64,000 nucleotides of DNA. It comes from Oscillospiraceae bacterium (GTDB taxonomy: Bacteria; Bacillota; Clostridia; Oscillospirales; Ruminococcaceae). Positions within the stretch are counted from its first letter, which is position 1; every line of letters begins with the position of its first letter. Under the pieces are notes generated by a model. That model saw only the letters and a program-made list of their open reading frames with translations, was not told the origin of the DNA and made no database searches. Of this stretch, positions 45,780 to 54,284 are shown piece after piece. The position numbers were made by a program, and so were the translations under genes. The stretch spans positions 40,062 through 104,061 of the forward strand of contig JAQXHC010000035.1 of assembly GCA_029007035.1 (NCBI GenBank). The letters are read 5' to 3'.

Positions 45780-46961
45780 ATGAAGATAAATCTTGCGGTC
45801 CTCTTCGGAGGAAAAAGTGTTGAACACGAAGTTTCAGTCATTTCGGCAGTTCAGGCAATGGCGAGTATCAATAAGGAAAAATATAACATCATTCCTGTCT
45901 ACATGACCAAGTCAAACGAATTCTATACAGGCGAAAAGCTCTTCGACATCAACGCTTTTCGCGATATACCGTCGCTTCTCACAGAATGCACCGAGTGCGT
46001 TTTCGTCCGCAGCGATGGAAAAGTTCAGCTTATCCGTCAGAAGATGAAAAAATTTGGCTCAAACGTGATTTCAGATATTGACGTGGCTTTCCCCATTGTT
46101 CACGGTACAAACGTTGAGGACGGTGCGCTTCAGGGCTATCTTCAGACCCTCGATCTGCCCTATGTCGGCTGCGATGTGCTTGCTTCGGCGGTGGGAATGG
46201 ATAAATTCGTAATGAAAATTCTCCTCAAGGACGCAGGTTTCCCTGTGCTTGACTGCTGCCGTTTTTCCTCATTTGAAGCCGATAAGCTCGGAGAATGTAT
46301 CGATAAGGTAGAGGCAAAATTCAGTTATCCCGTAATCGTAAAGCCTATAAACCTCGGCTCCAGTGTAGGTATTTCAAAGGCTTCAGACCGCGGTCAGCTT
46401 GAAAAGGCTATGGAAGAGGCTTTCAGCTTTGCAGACAGAATTCTCGTTGAGCCTGCGGTTGTTCAGCTCAAGGAAATCAATTGTTCCGTTGTCGGCGACA
46501 GCGAATCCGCAGAGGCTTCAGTGTGCGAAGAACCTGTTCAGTGTGACGAAATTCTCAGCTACGAGGACAAATACGTTGGCGGAGGAAAGTCCGGCGGCAG
46601 CAAGGGCATGGCTACTCTGAAAAGAAAAATTCCTGCCGAGATCACTCCCGAACAGGACGAGTTCATCAGAAAAACAGCCGTTGACGCTTTCAGATATCTC
46701 GGCTGCTGCGGTGTAACACGAATCGATTTCATGATCGACATGGCGGCGGACAAAATATACATCAACGAAATCAACACTATTCCCGGCTCGCTCGCGTTTT
46801 ACCTTTGGGAGCCGAAGGGAGTGAAATATCCCGTGCTGCTTGAGCGCATGATTTCCCTCGCACTCAAACGCTACAGACAGGGTGAGAAAATCAGCTATTC
46901 ATTCGACACGAATATCCTCTCGATGGGCGGAAGCTTTGGCAGCAAAGGCACTAAAAGATAA
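45780..46961 (+). CDS. ddl: D-alanine--D-alanine ligase family protein
   Basis: The 393-residue ATP-grasp enzyme starts KINLAVLFGGKSVEHEVSVI, typical of Ddl. PIVHGTNVEDGALQGYLQTL, YVGCDVLASAVGMDKFVMK, the ATP-grasp strand YPVIVKPINLGSSVGISKA and NEINTIPGSLAFYLWEP are all present. The region LSYEDKYVGGGKSGGS carries the Lys-Tyr of normal D-Ala-D-Ala ligases, arguing against a VanA-type D-lactate ligase. It is longer than many Ddl proteins, with extra residues around 235-275. The preceding MurF-like gene would use its dipeptide product. Confidence 0.92.
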   Translation: MKINLAVLFGGKSVEHEVSVISAVQAMASINKEKYNIIPVYMTKSNEFYTGEKLFDINAFRDIPSLLTECTECVFVRSDGKVQLIRQKMKKFGSNVISDIDVAFPIVHGTNVEDGALQGYLQTLDLPYVGCDVLASAVGMDKFVMKILLKDAGFPVLDCCRFSSFEADKLGECIDKVEAKFSYPVIVKPINLGSSVGISKASDRGQLEKAMEEAFSFADRILVEPAVVQLKEINCSVVGDSESAEASVCEEPVQCDEILSYEDKYVGGGKSGGSKGMATLKRKIPAEITPEQDEFIRKTAVDAFRYLGCCGVTRIDFMIDMAADKIYINEINTIPGSLAFYLWEPKGVKYPVLLERMISLALKRYRQGEKISYSFDTNILSMGGSFGSKGTKR

Positions 46962-47010
46962 CTATTTATATACAGGCATATAATTTGTAATATACAAGGA
47001 GGGCTGTACT

Positions 47011-47934
47011 GTGAACACTCTTCATTTCCGCTATGCGGTTGAAATTGAAAAAACACGCTCGATTACTCAGGCGGCAGAGAATCTTTTCATGGCTCAGCCA
47101 AACCTCAGCAAGGCTATTAAGGAACTGGAAAATACTCTTGGCATTACAATTTTCCGACGCACCTCGAAAGGTGTAATTCCCACCGACCAGGGTGTGAAAT
47201 TTCTCGGCTATGCCAAGCAGGTTCTGATTCAAATTGACAACATGGAGTCTATTCGTTCCCCTGAAAAGTCAGCAGGAAGCCGTCTGAAGCTCTCTGCACC
47301 GAAAACAGGCTACATTTCAAGGGCGTTCGCGGAGTTTGCCGCGAGTCTTTCGGAATCGGAGCGAATAGATATGCAGTTTGCCGAAACAACAGCAATGAAC
47401 ACAATTTCAAATATCCGTGAAAACGGCTTCAGCCTTGGAGTGATTCGTTTTCCCTTGAAGCATGAAAAATATTTTTCAGACTACCTTAACGAAAAAAGCC
47501 TTGATTCACAGATTCTGTGGGATTTCAGAGCCGTTGCGGTAATGCCGTCATCTCACCCGATGAGCTGCAAAGATATCCTTGATCCCGAGGAGCTTTCACT
47601 TGCTTCCACAGAACTTATTTTCGACGGAAATGAGATACCGTACATTTTGAATCTGCGTACAGCCGAAAGCGAAGATATATCGAAGAAAAACCGGCTCTTT
47701 CTCTGTGACAGGGCAAGCGTTCTTGACAGCCTTTCATCGATAAATAATTCTTTCATTCTTACCTCGCCGATGACTGCCGAGGAGTTAAGCATCCACGGTC
47801 TGACCCAGCGGCAATGCGGCGGAGAAAAATTCCGTGATTTGCTGATTTACACATCCGGACACTCTTTTGACGAGACGGAAATCGCTCTTATCGACAAAAT
47901 CTACACCGAAAGAAACAAATGTGCATTCAACTGA
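47011..47934 (+). CDS. LysR-family transcriptional regulator
   Basis: The 307-residue protein has an N-terminal winged HTH (TRSITQAAENLFMAQPNLSK; TIFRRTSKGVIPTDQG) and a C-terminal periplasmic-binding-protein-like effector domain (~88-295). The start is GTG at 47011 with AAGGAGG 8 bases upstream. It lies 49 bases after ddl on the same strand and ahead of the Nfn genes, which have their own promoter. Target genes cannot be told. LysR proteins often act on neighbours. Confidence 0.93.
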   Translation: MNTLHFRYAVEIEKTRSITQAAENLFMAQPNLSKAIKELENTLGITIFRRTSKGVIPTDQGVKFLGYAKQVLIQIDNMESIRSPEKSAGSRLKLSAPKTGYISRAFAEFAASLSESERIDMQFAETTAMNTISNIRENGFSLGVIRFPLKHEKYFSDYLNEKSLDSQILWDFRAVAVMPSSHPMSCKDILDPEELSLASTELIFDGNEIPYILNLRTAESEDISKKNRLFLCDRASVLDSLSSINNSFILTSPMTAEELSIHGLTQRQCGGEKFRDLLIYTSGHSFDETEIALIDKIYTERNKCAFN

Positions 47935-47945
47935 ATAATAATCAC

Positions 47946-47976
47946 AGCGGACGAAACCATGTCCGCTTTTATATTT
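47946..47976 (+). terminator. Terminator after LysR gene
   Basis: AGCGGAC pairs with GTCCGCT around an 8-base loop and is followed by TTTTATATTTT. Confidence 0.8.
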
Positions 47977-48039
47977 TAACATATATATGTTAATTCCTAA
48001 AATATATGTGTCAAAAATGTCGCTGACAAAATTATCCAT

Positions 48040-48068
48040 TTGATTATCGGATGATTTTATGTTATAAT
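48040..48068 (+). promoter_or_regulatory. Promoter of Nfn gene pair
   Basis: TTGATT (48040-48045), 17-base spacer and TATAAT (48063-48068). The transcript would start near 48075. Confidence 0.8.
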
Positions 48069-48086
48069 GTATATTAAGGCTTTGCA

Positions 48087-48106
48087 CCCCGTCAAGGACG
48101 ACGGGG
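48087..48106 (+). promoter_or_regulatory. Stable hairpin in Nfn leader
   Basis: CCCCGTC pairs with GACGGGG around AAGGAC. It lies about 12 bases from the predicted transcript start and 30 bases before the ATG. It may protect the 5' end or take part in leader regulation. Confidence 0.5.
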
Positions 48107-48138
48107 AGGCGAAAATAATTCCGAAAGAGGTATTGGAA

Positions 48139-48981
48139 ATGTTTGAAATACTCGAAAAAAAATGCCTTAATCCAACAGTTACACTTATGAGAATACACGC
48201 CCCGCTGGTGGCAAAAAAAGCTGAGCCGGGTCAGTTCATAATTCTCAGAGCCGACAAGAACGGAGAACGAATCCCGCTTACCGTTGCTGATTACGATCGC
48301 GAAAACGGCTCGGTTACCATTATTTTTCAGGTTGTCGGAGCTACCACCGAGAAGCTCAATCACCTTAACGAGGGCGATTGTCTCCATGATTTTGCAGGCC
48401 CTCTCGGACGCGCCACTCACACAGATGGTCTGAAAAAAGTCGCTGTTGTAGGCGGCGGCGTAGGATGCGCTATTGCTTACCCCGTTGCTAAAAAGCTCCA
48501 TGAGCTTGGCTGCGAGGTTCATACAATTGCCGGCTTCCGCACAAAAGATCTCGTTATTCTTGAGGACGAATTCAGAGCAGCAAGCTCTAAGTTCATGCTT
48601 ATGTCCGACGACGGCAGCTGCGGTGAAAAGGGACTTGTTACCGACGCACTAAGAAAACTGATAGAAAGCGGCGAAAAGTATGACGAGGTTATAACTATCG
48701 GTCCGCTGATCATGATGAAATTTGTCTGTGCTCTTACAAAGGAATTCGGCATCAAGACAGTCGCTTCCATGAACCCGATTATGATCGACGGTACGGGAAT
48801 GTGCGGTGGATGCAGACTCACCGTCGGCGGAAAGATGAAATTCGCCTGCGTTGACGGCCCTGAATTTGACGGTCACGAAATCGATTTCGACGAAATTATG
48901 TCAAGGAATTCAATGTACAAGCCTTTCGAGCGCAAGGCTCACGAAGAGACCTGCAATCTCTTTAAACAGGAGGTAAAGTAA
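48139..48981 (+). CDS. Ferredoxin--NADP reductase small subunit (NfnA/SudB-like)
   Basis: The 280-residue protein has a flavin-binding barrel (PGQFIILRADKNGERIPLTV), a NAD(P) domain (VAVVGGGVGCAIAYPVAKKL), and a C-terminal [2Fe-2S] site (GTGMCGGCRLTVGGKMKFAC). It is homologous to the small subunit of the electron-bifurcating NADH-dependent reduced ferredoxin:NADP oxidoreductase. The large subunit follows 1 base later. The complex would balance NADH, NADPH and ferredoxin in this fermentative organism. ATG at 48139 follows AGAGG. The longer upstream frame would translate the leader hairpin. Confidence 0.92.
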   Translation: MFEILEKKCLNPTVTLMRIHAPLVAKKAEPGQFIILRADKNGERIPLTVADYDRENGSVTIIFQVVGATTEKLNHLNEGDCLHDFAGPLGRATHTDGLKKVAVVGGGVGCAIAYPVAKKLHELGCEVHTIAGFRTKDLVILEDEFRAASSKFMLMSDDGSCGEKGLVTDALRKLIESGEKYDEVITIGPLIMMKFVCALTKEFGIKTVASMNPIMIDGTGMCGGCRLTVGGKMKFACVDGPEFDGHEIDFDEIMSRNSMYKPFERKAHEETCNLFKQEVK

Positions 48982-48982
48982 A

Positions 48983-50371
48983 ATGCCGAATATGTCACTG
49001 AAAAAGAACGAAATGCCCGTTCAGCAGCCTGATGTGAGAAACAAAAATTTCTCTGAGGTCGCACTTGGCTACACCGAGGAACAGGCAATCGACGAGGCAA
49101 AAAGATGCCTTAACTGCAAGAATAAGCCCTGTACCGGCGGCTGTCCCGTACAGATCGATATACCCGCTTTCATCTCTCAGGTTGCCGAGGGAAATTTTGA
49201 GGAAGCTTATAAAATTATTACGAAATCAAGTTCACTTCCGGCTGTCTGCGGACGAGTTTGTCCTCAGGAGAGCCAGTGCGAGAGCAAATGCGTCCGCGGA
49301 ATAAAAGGCGAGCCTGTAGCTATCGGACGTCTTGAACGTTTCGTGGCAGACTGGCACAACGCCAATGTTAAGGAAGCTCCCGAAGTTCCCGCACCTAACG
49401 GTCACAAGGTTGCCGTAATCGGCTCCGGTCCGTCGGGACTCGCCTGCGCAGGTGACCTCGCTAAAAAAGGCTATAAGGTTACCGTTTACGAGGCTCTTCA
49501 CCTCGCCGGAGGCGTTTTATCCTACGGAATACCTGAATTCCGACTTCCTAAAACTATCGTTCAGAAAGAAATCGACGGTCTGAAGGCTCTCGGAGTTGAT
49601 GTTGAAACAAACGTAATAATCGGAAAAACGCTTTCTATTGACGAGCTTATGGAGGATTACGGCTTTGAGGCTGTGTTTATCGGCTCTGGCGCAGGTCTTC
49701 CGAGATTCATGAATATCAAGGGCGAGAACCTCAGCGGTGTTTATTCCGCTAACGAATTCCTCACCAGAATCAACCTTATGAAAGCTTATACTCCCGATTC
49801 CAGCACTCCGATTCAGCCGGGCAAAAAGGCTGTCGTAGTCGGCGGCGGAAATGTGGCTATGGATGCCGCAAGAAGTGCAAAGCGTCTCGGCGCAGACGTT
49901 ACTATTGTTTACAGACGTACCGAAAACGAGCTTCCTGCACGTGCGGAGGAGGTCGAGCACGCCAAGGAAGAGGGAATCGTTTTCAAGTTCCTGACCAATC
50001 CTGTGGAAATCACTGCCGACGAGAACAAGTGGGTCAAGGGTGTTGTCTGCCAGAAAATGGAGCTATCCGCTCCGGACGAATCAGGCAGAGCACGTCCTGT
50101 AGCCGTTGAGGGTAGCGAATTCGAAATAGAAGCGGACTGTGTGATTATGTCCATCGGCACATCGCCGAATCCGCTTATCAAGTCCACAACAGAGGGGCTT
50201 GACACTCAGAAATGGGGCGGAATCATCGCCGACGATGAGACGGGACTTACCTCGCGCGAGGGCGTTTATGCAGGCGGCGACGCTGTAACAGGCGCAGCTA
50301 CTGTAATCCTCGCAATGGGCGCAGGCAAAAAAGCCGCCGCTGCTATCGACGAATACATAAGCAATAAATAA
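48983..50371 (+). CDS. NADPH-binding large subunit (NfnB/GltD-like glutamate synthase small-chain family)
   Basis: The 462-residue flavoprotein has N-terminal cysteine motifs for 4Fe-4S clusters (CLNCKNKPCTGGCPVQIDIP; CGRVCPQESQCESKC). The FAD domain reads KVAVIGSGPSGLACAGDLAK and GGVLSYGIPEFRLPK. The NADPH domain reads VVVGGGNVAMDAARSAKRLG, and the C-terminus has GVYAGGDAVTGAATVILAMG. The pairing with the NfnA-like gene, and no glutamate synthase large subunit nearby, favour the NfnAB complex over GltBD. It ends just before a terminator. Confidence 0.93.
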   Translation: MPNMSLKKNEMPVQQPDVRNKNFSEVALGYTEEQAIDEAKRCLNCKNKPCTGGCPVQIDIPAFISQVAEGNFEEAYKIITKSSSLPAVCGRVCPQESQCESKCVRGIKGEPVAIGRLERFVADWHNANVKEAPEVPAPNGHKVAVIGSGPSGLACAGDLAKKGYKVTVYEALHLAGGVLSYGIPEFRLPKTIVQKEIDGLKALGVDVETNVIIGKTLSIDELMEDYGFEAVFIGSGAGLPRFMNIKGENLSGVYSANEFLTRINLMKAYTPDSSTPIQPGKKAVVVGGGNVAMDAARSAKRLGADVTIVYRRTENELPARAEEVEHAKEEGIVFKFLTNPVEITADENKWVKGVVCQKMELSAPDESGRARPVAVEGSEFEIEADCVIMSIGTSPNPLIKSTTEGLDTQKWGGIIADDETGLTSREGVYAGGDAVTGAATVILAMGAGKKAAAAIDEYISNK

Positions 50372-50375
50372 TAAC

Positions 50376-50414
50376 AAAATGAACGATACTTTTCTTCGGT
50401 ATCGTTCATTTTTT
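50376..50414 (+). terminator. Terminator after Nfn pair
   Basis: AAAATGAACGATAC pairs with GTATCGTTCATTTT around a 9-base loop and ends in a T-run. Confidence 0.9.
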
Positions 50415-50455
50415 GCAGGGAGACGGAGTCACTCTGCAAAAGAAAGGAATAAAAA

Positions 50456-50929
50456 ATGCTAAAGAAAATACTTGACGGTAAAGTATGCGCTGCGTGCAGG
50501 CTTTGCTGCGTTTTTGACAGGTATGATGTCTGGGAGACGCCGGTATTCACCGACGAGATCAAGGAGCGAATCAGCTCCGTAAAACCCGATGCCGAGTTTG
50601 TTCCCAAGGACGGCGGCTGGATATTCAAAGCAGAGGAGCTTGACGAAAATCAGCTTTTCAGCTGTCCTGCGCTGACTGAAAACGGGTGTATACTCGGCGA
50701 CGACAAGCCTTTCGACTGCCGTATATGGCCCTATCGGATTATGGAAGTCGGCGGCAGAAGAGCAATTACTATCGCATCGATCTGTGACGAGCTGTATAAC
50801 CGTTCGCTTTCTCAGCTTGCAGGATTTCTCAAAGAGGGACTCGCCGATACGATTTTCCGCTATGCCGACGAGCATCCCGAAATCGTCAAGCCATATTATG
50901 AGGGATACCCTGTGCTGATGTTTGAATAA
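50456..50929 (+). CDS. YkgJ-type cysteine-cluster protein
   Basis: The 157-residue protein has VCAACRLCCVFDRYDVW, FSCPALTENGCILGDDKPFDC and RIWPYRI. That spacing of cysteines is typical of the YkgJ (Fe-S or zinc) cluster family. The function of the family is poorly defined. There is no membrane segment. AAAGGA precedes the ATG at 50457, an ATG that could equally be read as beginning one base into the listed span. It stands alone between two terminator-like regions. Confidence 0.85.
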   Translation: MLKKILDGKVCAACRLCCVFDRYDVWETPVFTDEIKERISSVKPDAEFVPKDGGWIFKAEELDENQLFSCPALTENGCILGDDKPFDCRIWPYRIMEVGGRRAITIASICDELYNRSLSQLAGFLKEGLADTIFRYADEHPEIVKPYYEGYPVLMFE

Positions 50930-51149
50930 ACCTGCGGAAACAGTGTAAATCTATGCTGTATTTTTCGTTTTTTTTACTCTCATCCTTTATTTGGGTGAGA
51001 GTAAATTTTCTGCGGGAAATCCGATCTGCAAGCACGATCAAAATCCGGTATACGGAGCGTAGGAATGGCTGTATATCGCAGTTCTACGGAGCATGGGTGT
51101 ACAAAATGAGTTCATCATGTTACGATAAATACAGAAAGGAGGAAAGGTA
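50930..51149 (+). other. Intergenic region without assigned content
   Basis: These 220 bases contain no gene I can support. They end in AGAAAGGAGGAAAGG, the ribosome site of the next gene. No consensus promoter stands out. Confidence 0.4.
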
Positions 51150-51755
51150 ATGGACCAAATCAAAATCGGGAAATTCATTGCAGAAATGCGAAAGCAAAAG
51201 GGACTTACTCAGCGACAGCTTGCCGAAACGCTGCTCATAAGCGATAAGACCGTATCAAAATGGGAGACGGGCAGAGGACTGCCGGAAGTCTCGCTGATGA
51301 TGCCGCTGTGTGAGATTCTGGATATTAATGTTAACGAACTTCTTTCCGGCGAACGTCTTGCTGAAGAAGCCTACAAACAGAAAGCGGAGGAAAACATGAT
51401 GAACTTAGTTAAAGAGGCTCAGGAGAGCAAAAAGAAAATTATTTTATCGGCAATGGTAGCTGTTTTATCACTCGTTGCAGCTGTGCCTTTGATTTTAATA
51501 TCGGGACTCATAGAACTGGCTGTATGGACAAGAATTCTGTTGAACGGAATTGCCCTGACGGTCATAGCGGCAGGAATTATCATTGCGTGTATTCTTGACA
51601 GAGACGCAGGCGCATACGAATGTCCGCACTGCCACAGCCGTTTCGTCCCTGAAATGGGCGAATACATCATGGGCGCGCACACGCTCACCAAAAGAAAGCT
51701 CAGATGCCCGTCCTGCGGCAAAAAAAGCTACTGCCAAAAAAGACTTACAAAATAA
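51150..51755 (+). CDS. Membrane-anchored XRE-type HTH protein with C-terminal zinc ribbon
   Basis: The 201-residue protein has an N-terminal HTH_3 domain (FIAEMRKQKGLTQRQLAETL; LISDKTVSKWETGRGLPEVS, residues 7-65). Two membrane helices follow (IILSAMVAVLSLVAAVPLIL; ILLNGIALTVIAAGIIIACI, ~95-150). A C-terminal zinc ribbon has CPHCHSRFVP and LRCPSCGKKSYC. This DNA-binding/membrane/zinc arrangement suggests a membrane-linked regulator that could respond to envelope state. The downstream LRR lipoprotein has its own promoter and is a plausible target (inference). Confidence 0.9.
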   Translation: MDQIKIGKFIAEMRKQKGLTQRQLAETLLISDKTVSKWETGRGLPEVSLMMPLCEILDINVNELLSGERLAEEAYKQKAEENMMNLVKEAQESKKKIILSAMVAVLSLVAAVPLILISGLIELAVWTRILLNGIALTVIAAGIIIACILDRDAGAYECPHCHSRFVPEMGEYIMGAHTLTKRKLRCPSCGKKSYCQKRLTK

Positions 51756-51784
51756 TTACGAATAATTACAATATTTAATCTGTG

Positions 51785-51813
51785 TTGACTTTTAATGTCC
51801 GATGATGTAAAAT
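51785..51813 (+). promoter_or_regulatory. Promoter of LRR lipoprotein gene
   Basis: TTGACT (51785-51790), 17-base spacer and TAAAAT (51808-51813), 32 bases before the ATG at 51846. Confidence 0.75.
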
Positions 51814-51845
51814 GTTATTATAAATCAAGTGAGGAGGACATTAAA

Positions 51846-53087
51846 ATGAAAACATCAAAGCAGATTTTAGCCGCGATACTTTCACTTACGATGATTGCAT
51901 CGCTGTCTGCATGCGGACTTAGCTCCGACAAGAAAGGCAATAATGATGACGACAAATCCTCTGAATCCGAAATCCGGGACGAAAAGGACGATAAGGATAA
52001 TTCAGACGACGACAAGGCTGACGAATCCGAAAAAGACGATTCCGACGGCGATAAAAATGATAAATCGGATAAAGAAGAATCTGATAGTGACAATAAATAC
52101 GACAGAGATGACGATTCCGATGATGAGGACGGCAATTTTAAAATAAAAAACGGTGTTCTGATCTCCTATACCGGCGAAGACAGCCGCGTGGTAATCCCCG
52201 ATGGAGTTAAACGGATCGGTCCGCAGTCATTCTGGAGCATTGAGACCTTAGAGGCAGTTGAACTTCCTTCGTCCGTTGAGGTGATTGATGAAAGCGCGTT
52301 CTGGAGCTGTCCTGCGCTGAGATTTGTAAGCGCAGAGGAAGGACTCAAAAAAATCAACGGCACGGCTTTCTGGAGCTGTTCCTCCCTTGCGGATGTAAAT
52401 CTTCCATCGTCCGTGGACGGAATTTCTTCTGTTGCTTTTGCAAATTGCAGCGAACTGACAATTCACGCAGACGCAGGCTCATATGCCGAAAAATTCGCCG
52501 ATAAAAACGGCATCGACCATGATAATACGTTTGCAGAATTCGTCGAGAAAGACAGCAGCACGCTTATAAAGCCTGCCCAGTATGCATATTCGGACTTCAC
52601 CGAGTTCACGATTGAAGACGAAATCACAGAAATCGGTGCGGAAGCATTCCAGTACTGCAAGAAACTTAAAACAATCGATATTCCGTCCAATGTGAAAATA
52701 ATCGGCGGCAGAGCCTTTGAATACTGCTACGGACTTGAATTTGTGTCTGTCAGCGGATGCGAGAAAATGGGTGAGGGTGCATTCTCCTACTGTGAAGGGC
52801 TTAAATCGGTTAAACTCAGCAATTGCGCCGAAATCGGCGAGGACGCCTTTGAATATTGTGACGCGCTCGCTTCAGTCAGCATCAGCGACGGCTGTACGAC
52901 TATCGGCGACGGAGCGTTTGAATACTGCGAGTCGCTTTCCGACGTCAAGGTACCCGAAAGCGTGAGCATGATCGGAAGATCGTCATTCGACTATTGCAGT
53001 CCCGATCTCGTGATTCACACGCCGAAAGGCTCCTATGCCGAAAGCTACGCAATCGCAAACGGCATTGCCTATGACAACAACTTCTGA
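51846..53087 (+). CDS. Leucine-rich-repeat (BspA-type) surface lipoprotein
   Basis: The 413-residue protein has a lipoprotein signal (MIASLSAC, Cys ~23). A very acidic Asp/Ser/Lys linker of about 75 residues comes next. Two blocks of BspA-like LRRs follow, recognisable by repeats of the type VKRIGPQSFWSIETLEAVEL and IGAEAFQYCKKLKTIDIPS. Each block ends in a GSYAEKFADKNG or GSYAESYAIANG cap. Such proteins are surface-exposed and thought to mediate adhesion or recognition. The charged linker probably spans the wall. ATG at 51846 follows GAGGA. Confidence 0.9.
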   Translation: MKTSKQILAAILSLTMIASLSACGLSSDKKGNNDDDKSSESEIRDEKDDKDNSDDDKADESEKDDSDGDKNDKSDKEESDSDNKYDRDDDSDDEDGNFKIKNGVLISYTGEDSRVVIPDGVKRIGPQSFWSIETLEAVELPSSVEVIDESAFWSCPALRFVSAEEGLKKINGTAFWSCSSLADVNLPSSVDGISSVAFANCSELTIHADAGSYAEKFADKNGIDHDNTFAEFVEKDSSTLIKPAQYAYSDFTEFTIEDEITEIGAEAFQYCKKLKTIDIPSNVKIIGGRAFEYCYGLEFVSVSGCEKMGEGAFSYCEGLKSVKLSNCAEIGEDAFEYCDALASVSISDGCTTIGDGAFEYCESLSDVKVPESVSMIGRSSFDYCSPDLVIHTPKGSYAESYAIANGIAYDNNF

Positions 53088-53104
53088 AACAACTCTCTAT
53101 AAAA

Positions 53105-53136
53105 GCAAACGACCGGACGCAATGTCCGGTCATTTG
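53105..53136. terminator. Terminator between LRR and dockerin-repeat genes
   Basis: GACCGGAC pairs with GTCCGGTC around 5 bases, flanked by A-rich and T-rich sequence, between two convergent genes. Confidence 0.72.
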
Positions 53137-53155
53137 TATTTATGGAAAACAGAAA

Positions 53156-53971
53156 TCAGTTTGCGCCTGTCTGTCTGTCACAGTAAATTTTAAGCACACA
53201 TGAAGAATCAATCGCGGTTATCTCGCCGTCTCCGTCTGCGTCAAATTTTTCCGATACCGCATAGGCGCTTATTTCGTTTTGAATTTCTTCATCACCTGTC
53301 TGAACAGCGGCATACCATCTGAGAATAAGGCTTGCATCAGATGCGTCGATAATTCCGTCCAGATTAGCGTCTCCGATTTCATAAAGCGTGGAAATATAGG
53401 AAAGAAGTATTGATGCATCTTGTGCATCAACTGAACCATCGCCGTTAAAATCACAGGTTTCGCCTACCCTGGCGAATAAAGCGTCGGTTTCATAAAGATT
53501 TTTTATCGTCTCCTCATAGCTTGTCTGATTAATTGCATAGAATGCCAAAACACATCCCGAATCATTTGCATTGAGCTTTCCGTCCTCGTCTATATCGGCT
53601 TGGAAAATACCGTCTTCAAAAAATCGGTTCTGCAAAGTGTAAACGTCGTCATACGTTATTTTGCCGTCCCCGTTTGCGTCACCGTTGGCCTCGATATTGG
53701 ACTTGATTGCTTCAGTCAGCTCAAAACCCGCATAGACGCACGTTAAGGCACCGTCTGAATGTATAAGCTCCCATGTTGTATCGTCGGTGCGGTCAATCTC
53801 GACAATATCATCTTCCATCATAGCAATATATCCGCGAAGCGCGCCGATGTCCCTGCCGTTTACAGCCCCGTCGCCGTTAAAGTCGTAATTGCCGCCCTCA
53901 GCCGAAGCGCAAACGGGAACTGCGGCTGCACAGATTGCAAGCGCCGACATGAATGATAATAATTTTTTCAT
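53156..53971 (-). CDS. Secreted protein of six dockerin-like calcium-loop repeats
   Basis: The 271-residue protein has a signal peptide (~1-25, ending CASAE) and no catalytic domain. It contains six DxNxDGxxxxxD-type loops, each followed by a helix: YDFNGDGAVNGRDIGALRGY, GDANGDGKITYDDVYTL, ADIDEDGKLNANDSGCVL, CDFNGDGSVDAQDASILLSY, GDANLDGIIDASDASLILRW and FDADGDGEITAIDSSCVLK. These are half-dockerin units, so there may be up to three dockerin-like pairs. Without an enzyme domain it might be a calcium-binding surface protein or an adaptor contacting cohesins (inference). It has a strong promoter and long leader. Confidence 0.88.
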   Translation of the reverse strand: MKKLLSFMSALAICAAAVPVCASAEGGNYDFNGDGAVNGRDIGALRGYIAMMEDDIVEIDRTDDTTWELIHSDGALTCVYAGFELTEAIKSNIEANGDANGDGKITYDDVYTLQNRFFEDGIFQADIDEDGKLNANDSGCVLAFYAINQTSYEETIKNLYETDALFARVGETCDFNGDGSVDAQDASILLSYISTLYEIGDANLDGIIDASDASLILRWYAAVQTGDEEIQNEISAYAVSEKFDADGDGEITAIDSSCVLKIYCDRQTGAN

Positions 53972-54284
53972 AATTATATTCCTCCCTAATAAATATAGTA
54001 TATGTTAATTCTTTCCTTTTGCACTTGAAATAATTCTGACCGCATTTGTCTGTTTTCAGACATTATAATTCATCGGAATAACCTCCTCCAATTATAAAAA
54101 TCCTTTTTTATAAAACAGATTCTATACATATTATAATCCACGATTATTATCCTGTCAAGTATATCTTGCAAAGTATAGTATTGACACGGAAAATTTTGTA
54201 TAATACAACAATTTTCATCAGATAATTTGTTAAAAGTCACAAAAAAAAGCAGCTGAAATTACTTCGCTGCTTTTTCTTTAAATC
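53972..54284. promoter_or_regulatory. Intergenic region: promoter and leader of dockerin-repeat gene, terminator of SecD-P1-like gene
   Basis: The minus-strand promoter TTGACA (54153-54158), 17-base spacer, TATAAT (54130-54135) is perfect and drives the dockerin-repeat gene with a leader of about 150 bases. A terminator of the upstream gene lies at 54240-54276. I saw nothing else assignable. Confidence 0.8.
54240..54276 (-). terminator. Terminator of SecD-P1-like gene
   Basis: AAAAAGCAGC pairs with GCTGCTTTTT around a 12-base loop, with a long T-run on the minus strand. Confidence 0.85.

Noticed and set aside
45780..46961. Vancomycin-resistance type D-Ala-D-Lac ligase
   Set aside because: The active-site loop has the KY motif of D-Ala-D-Ala ligases, and no vanH or vanX partners are present.
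48983..50371. GltD of a glutamate synthase
   Set aside because: No GltB is nearby, and the directly coupled NfnA-like subunit fits the transhydrogenase complex better.
51818..52135. Serine-rich minus-strand reading frame
   Set aside because: It is the antisense shadow of the acidic Asp/Ser linker of the LRR lipoprotein, without a ribosome site.
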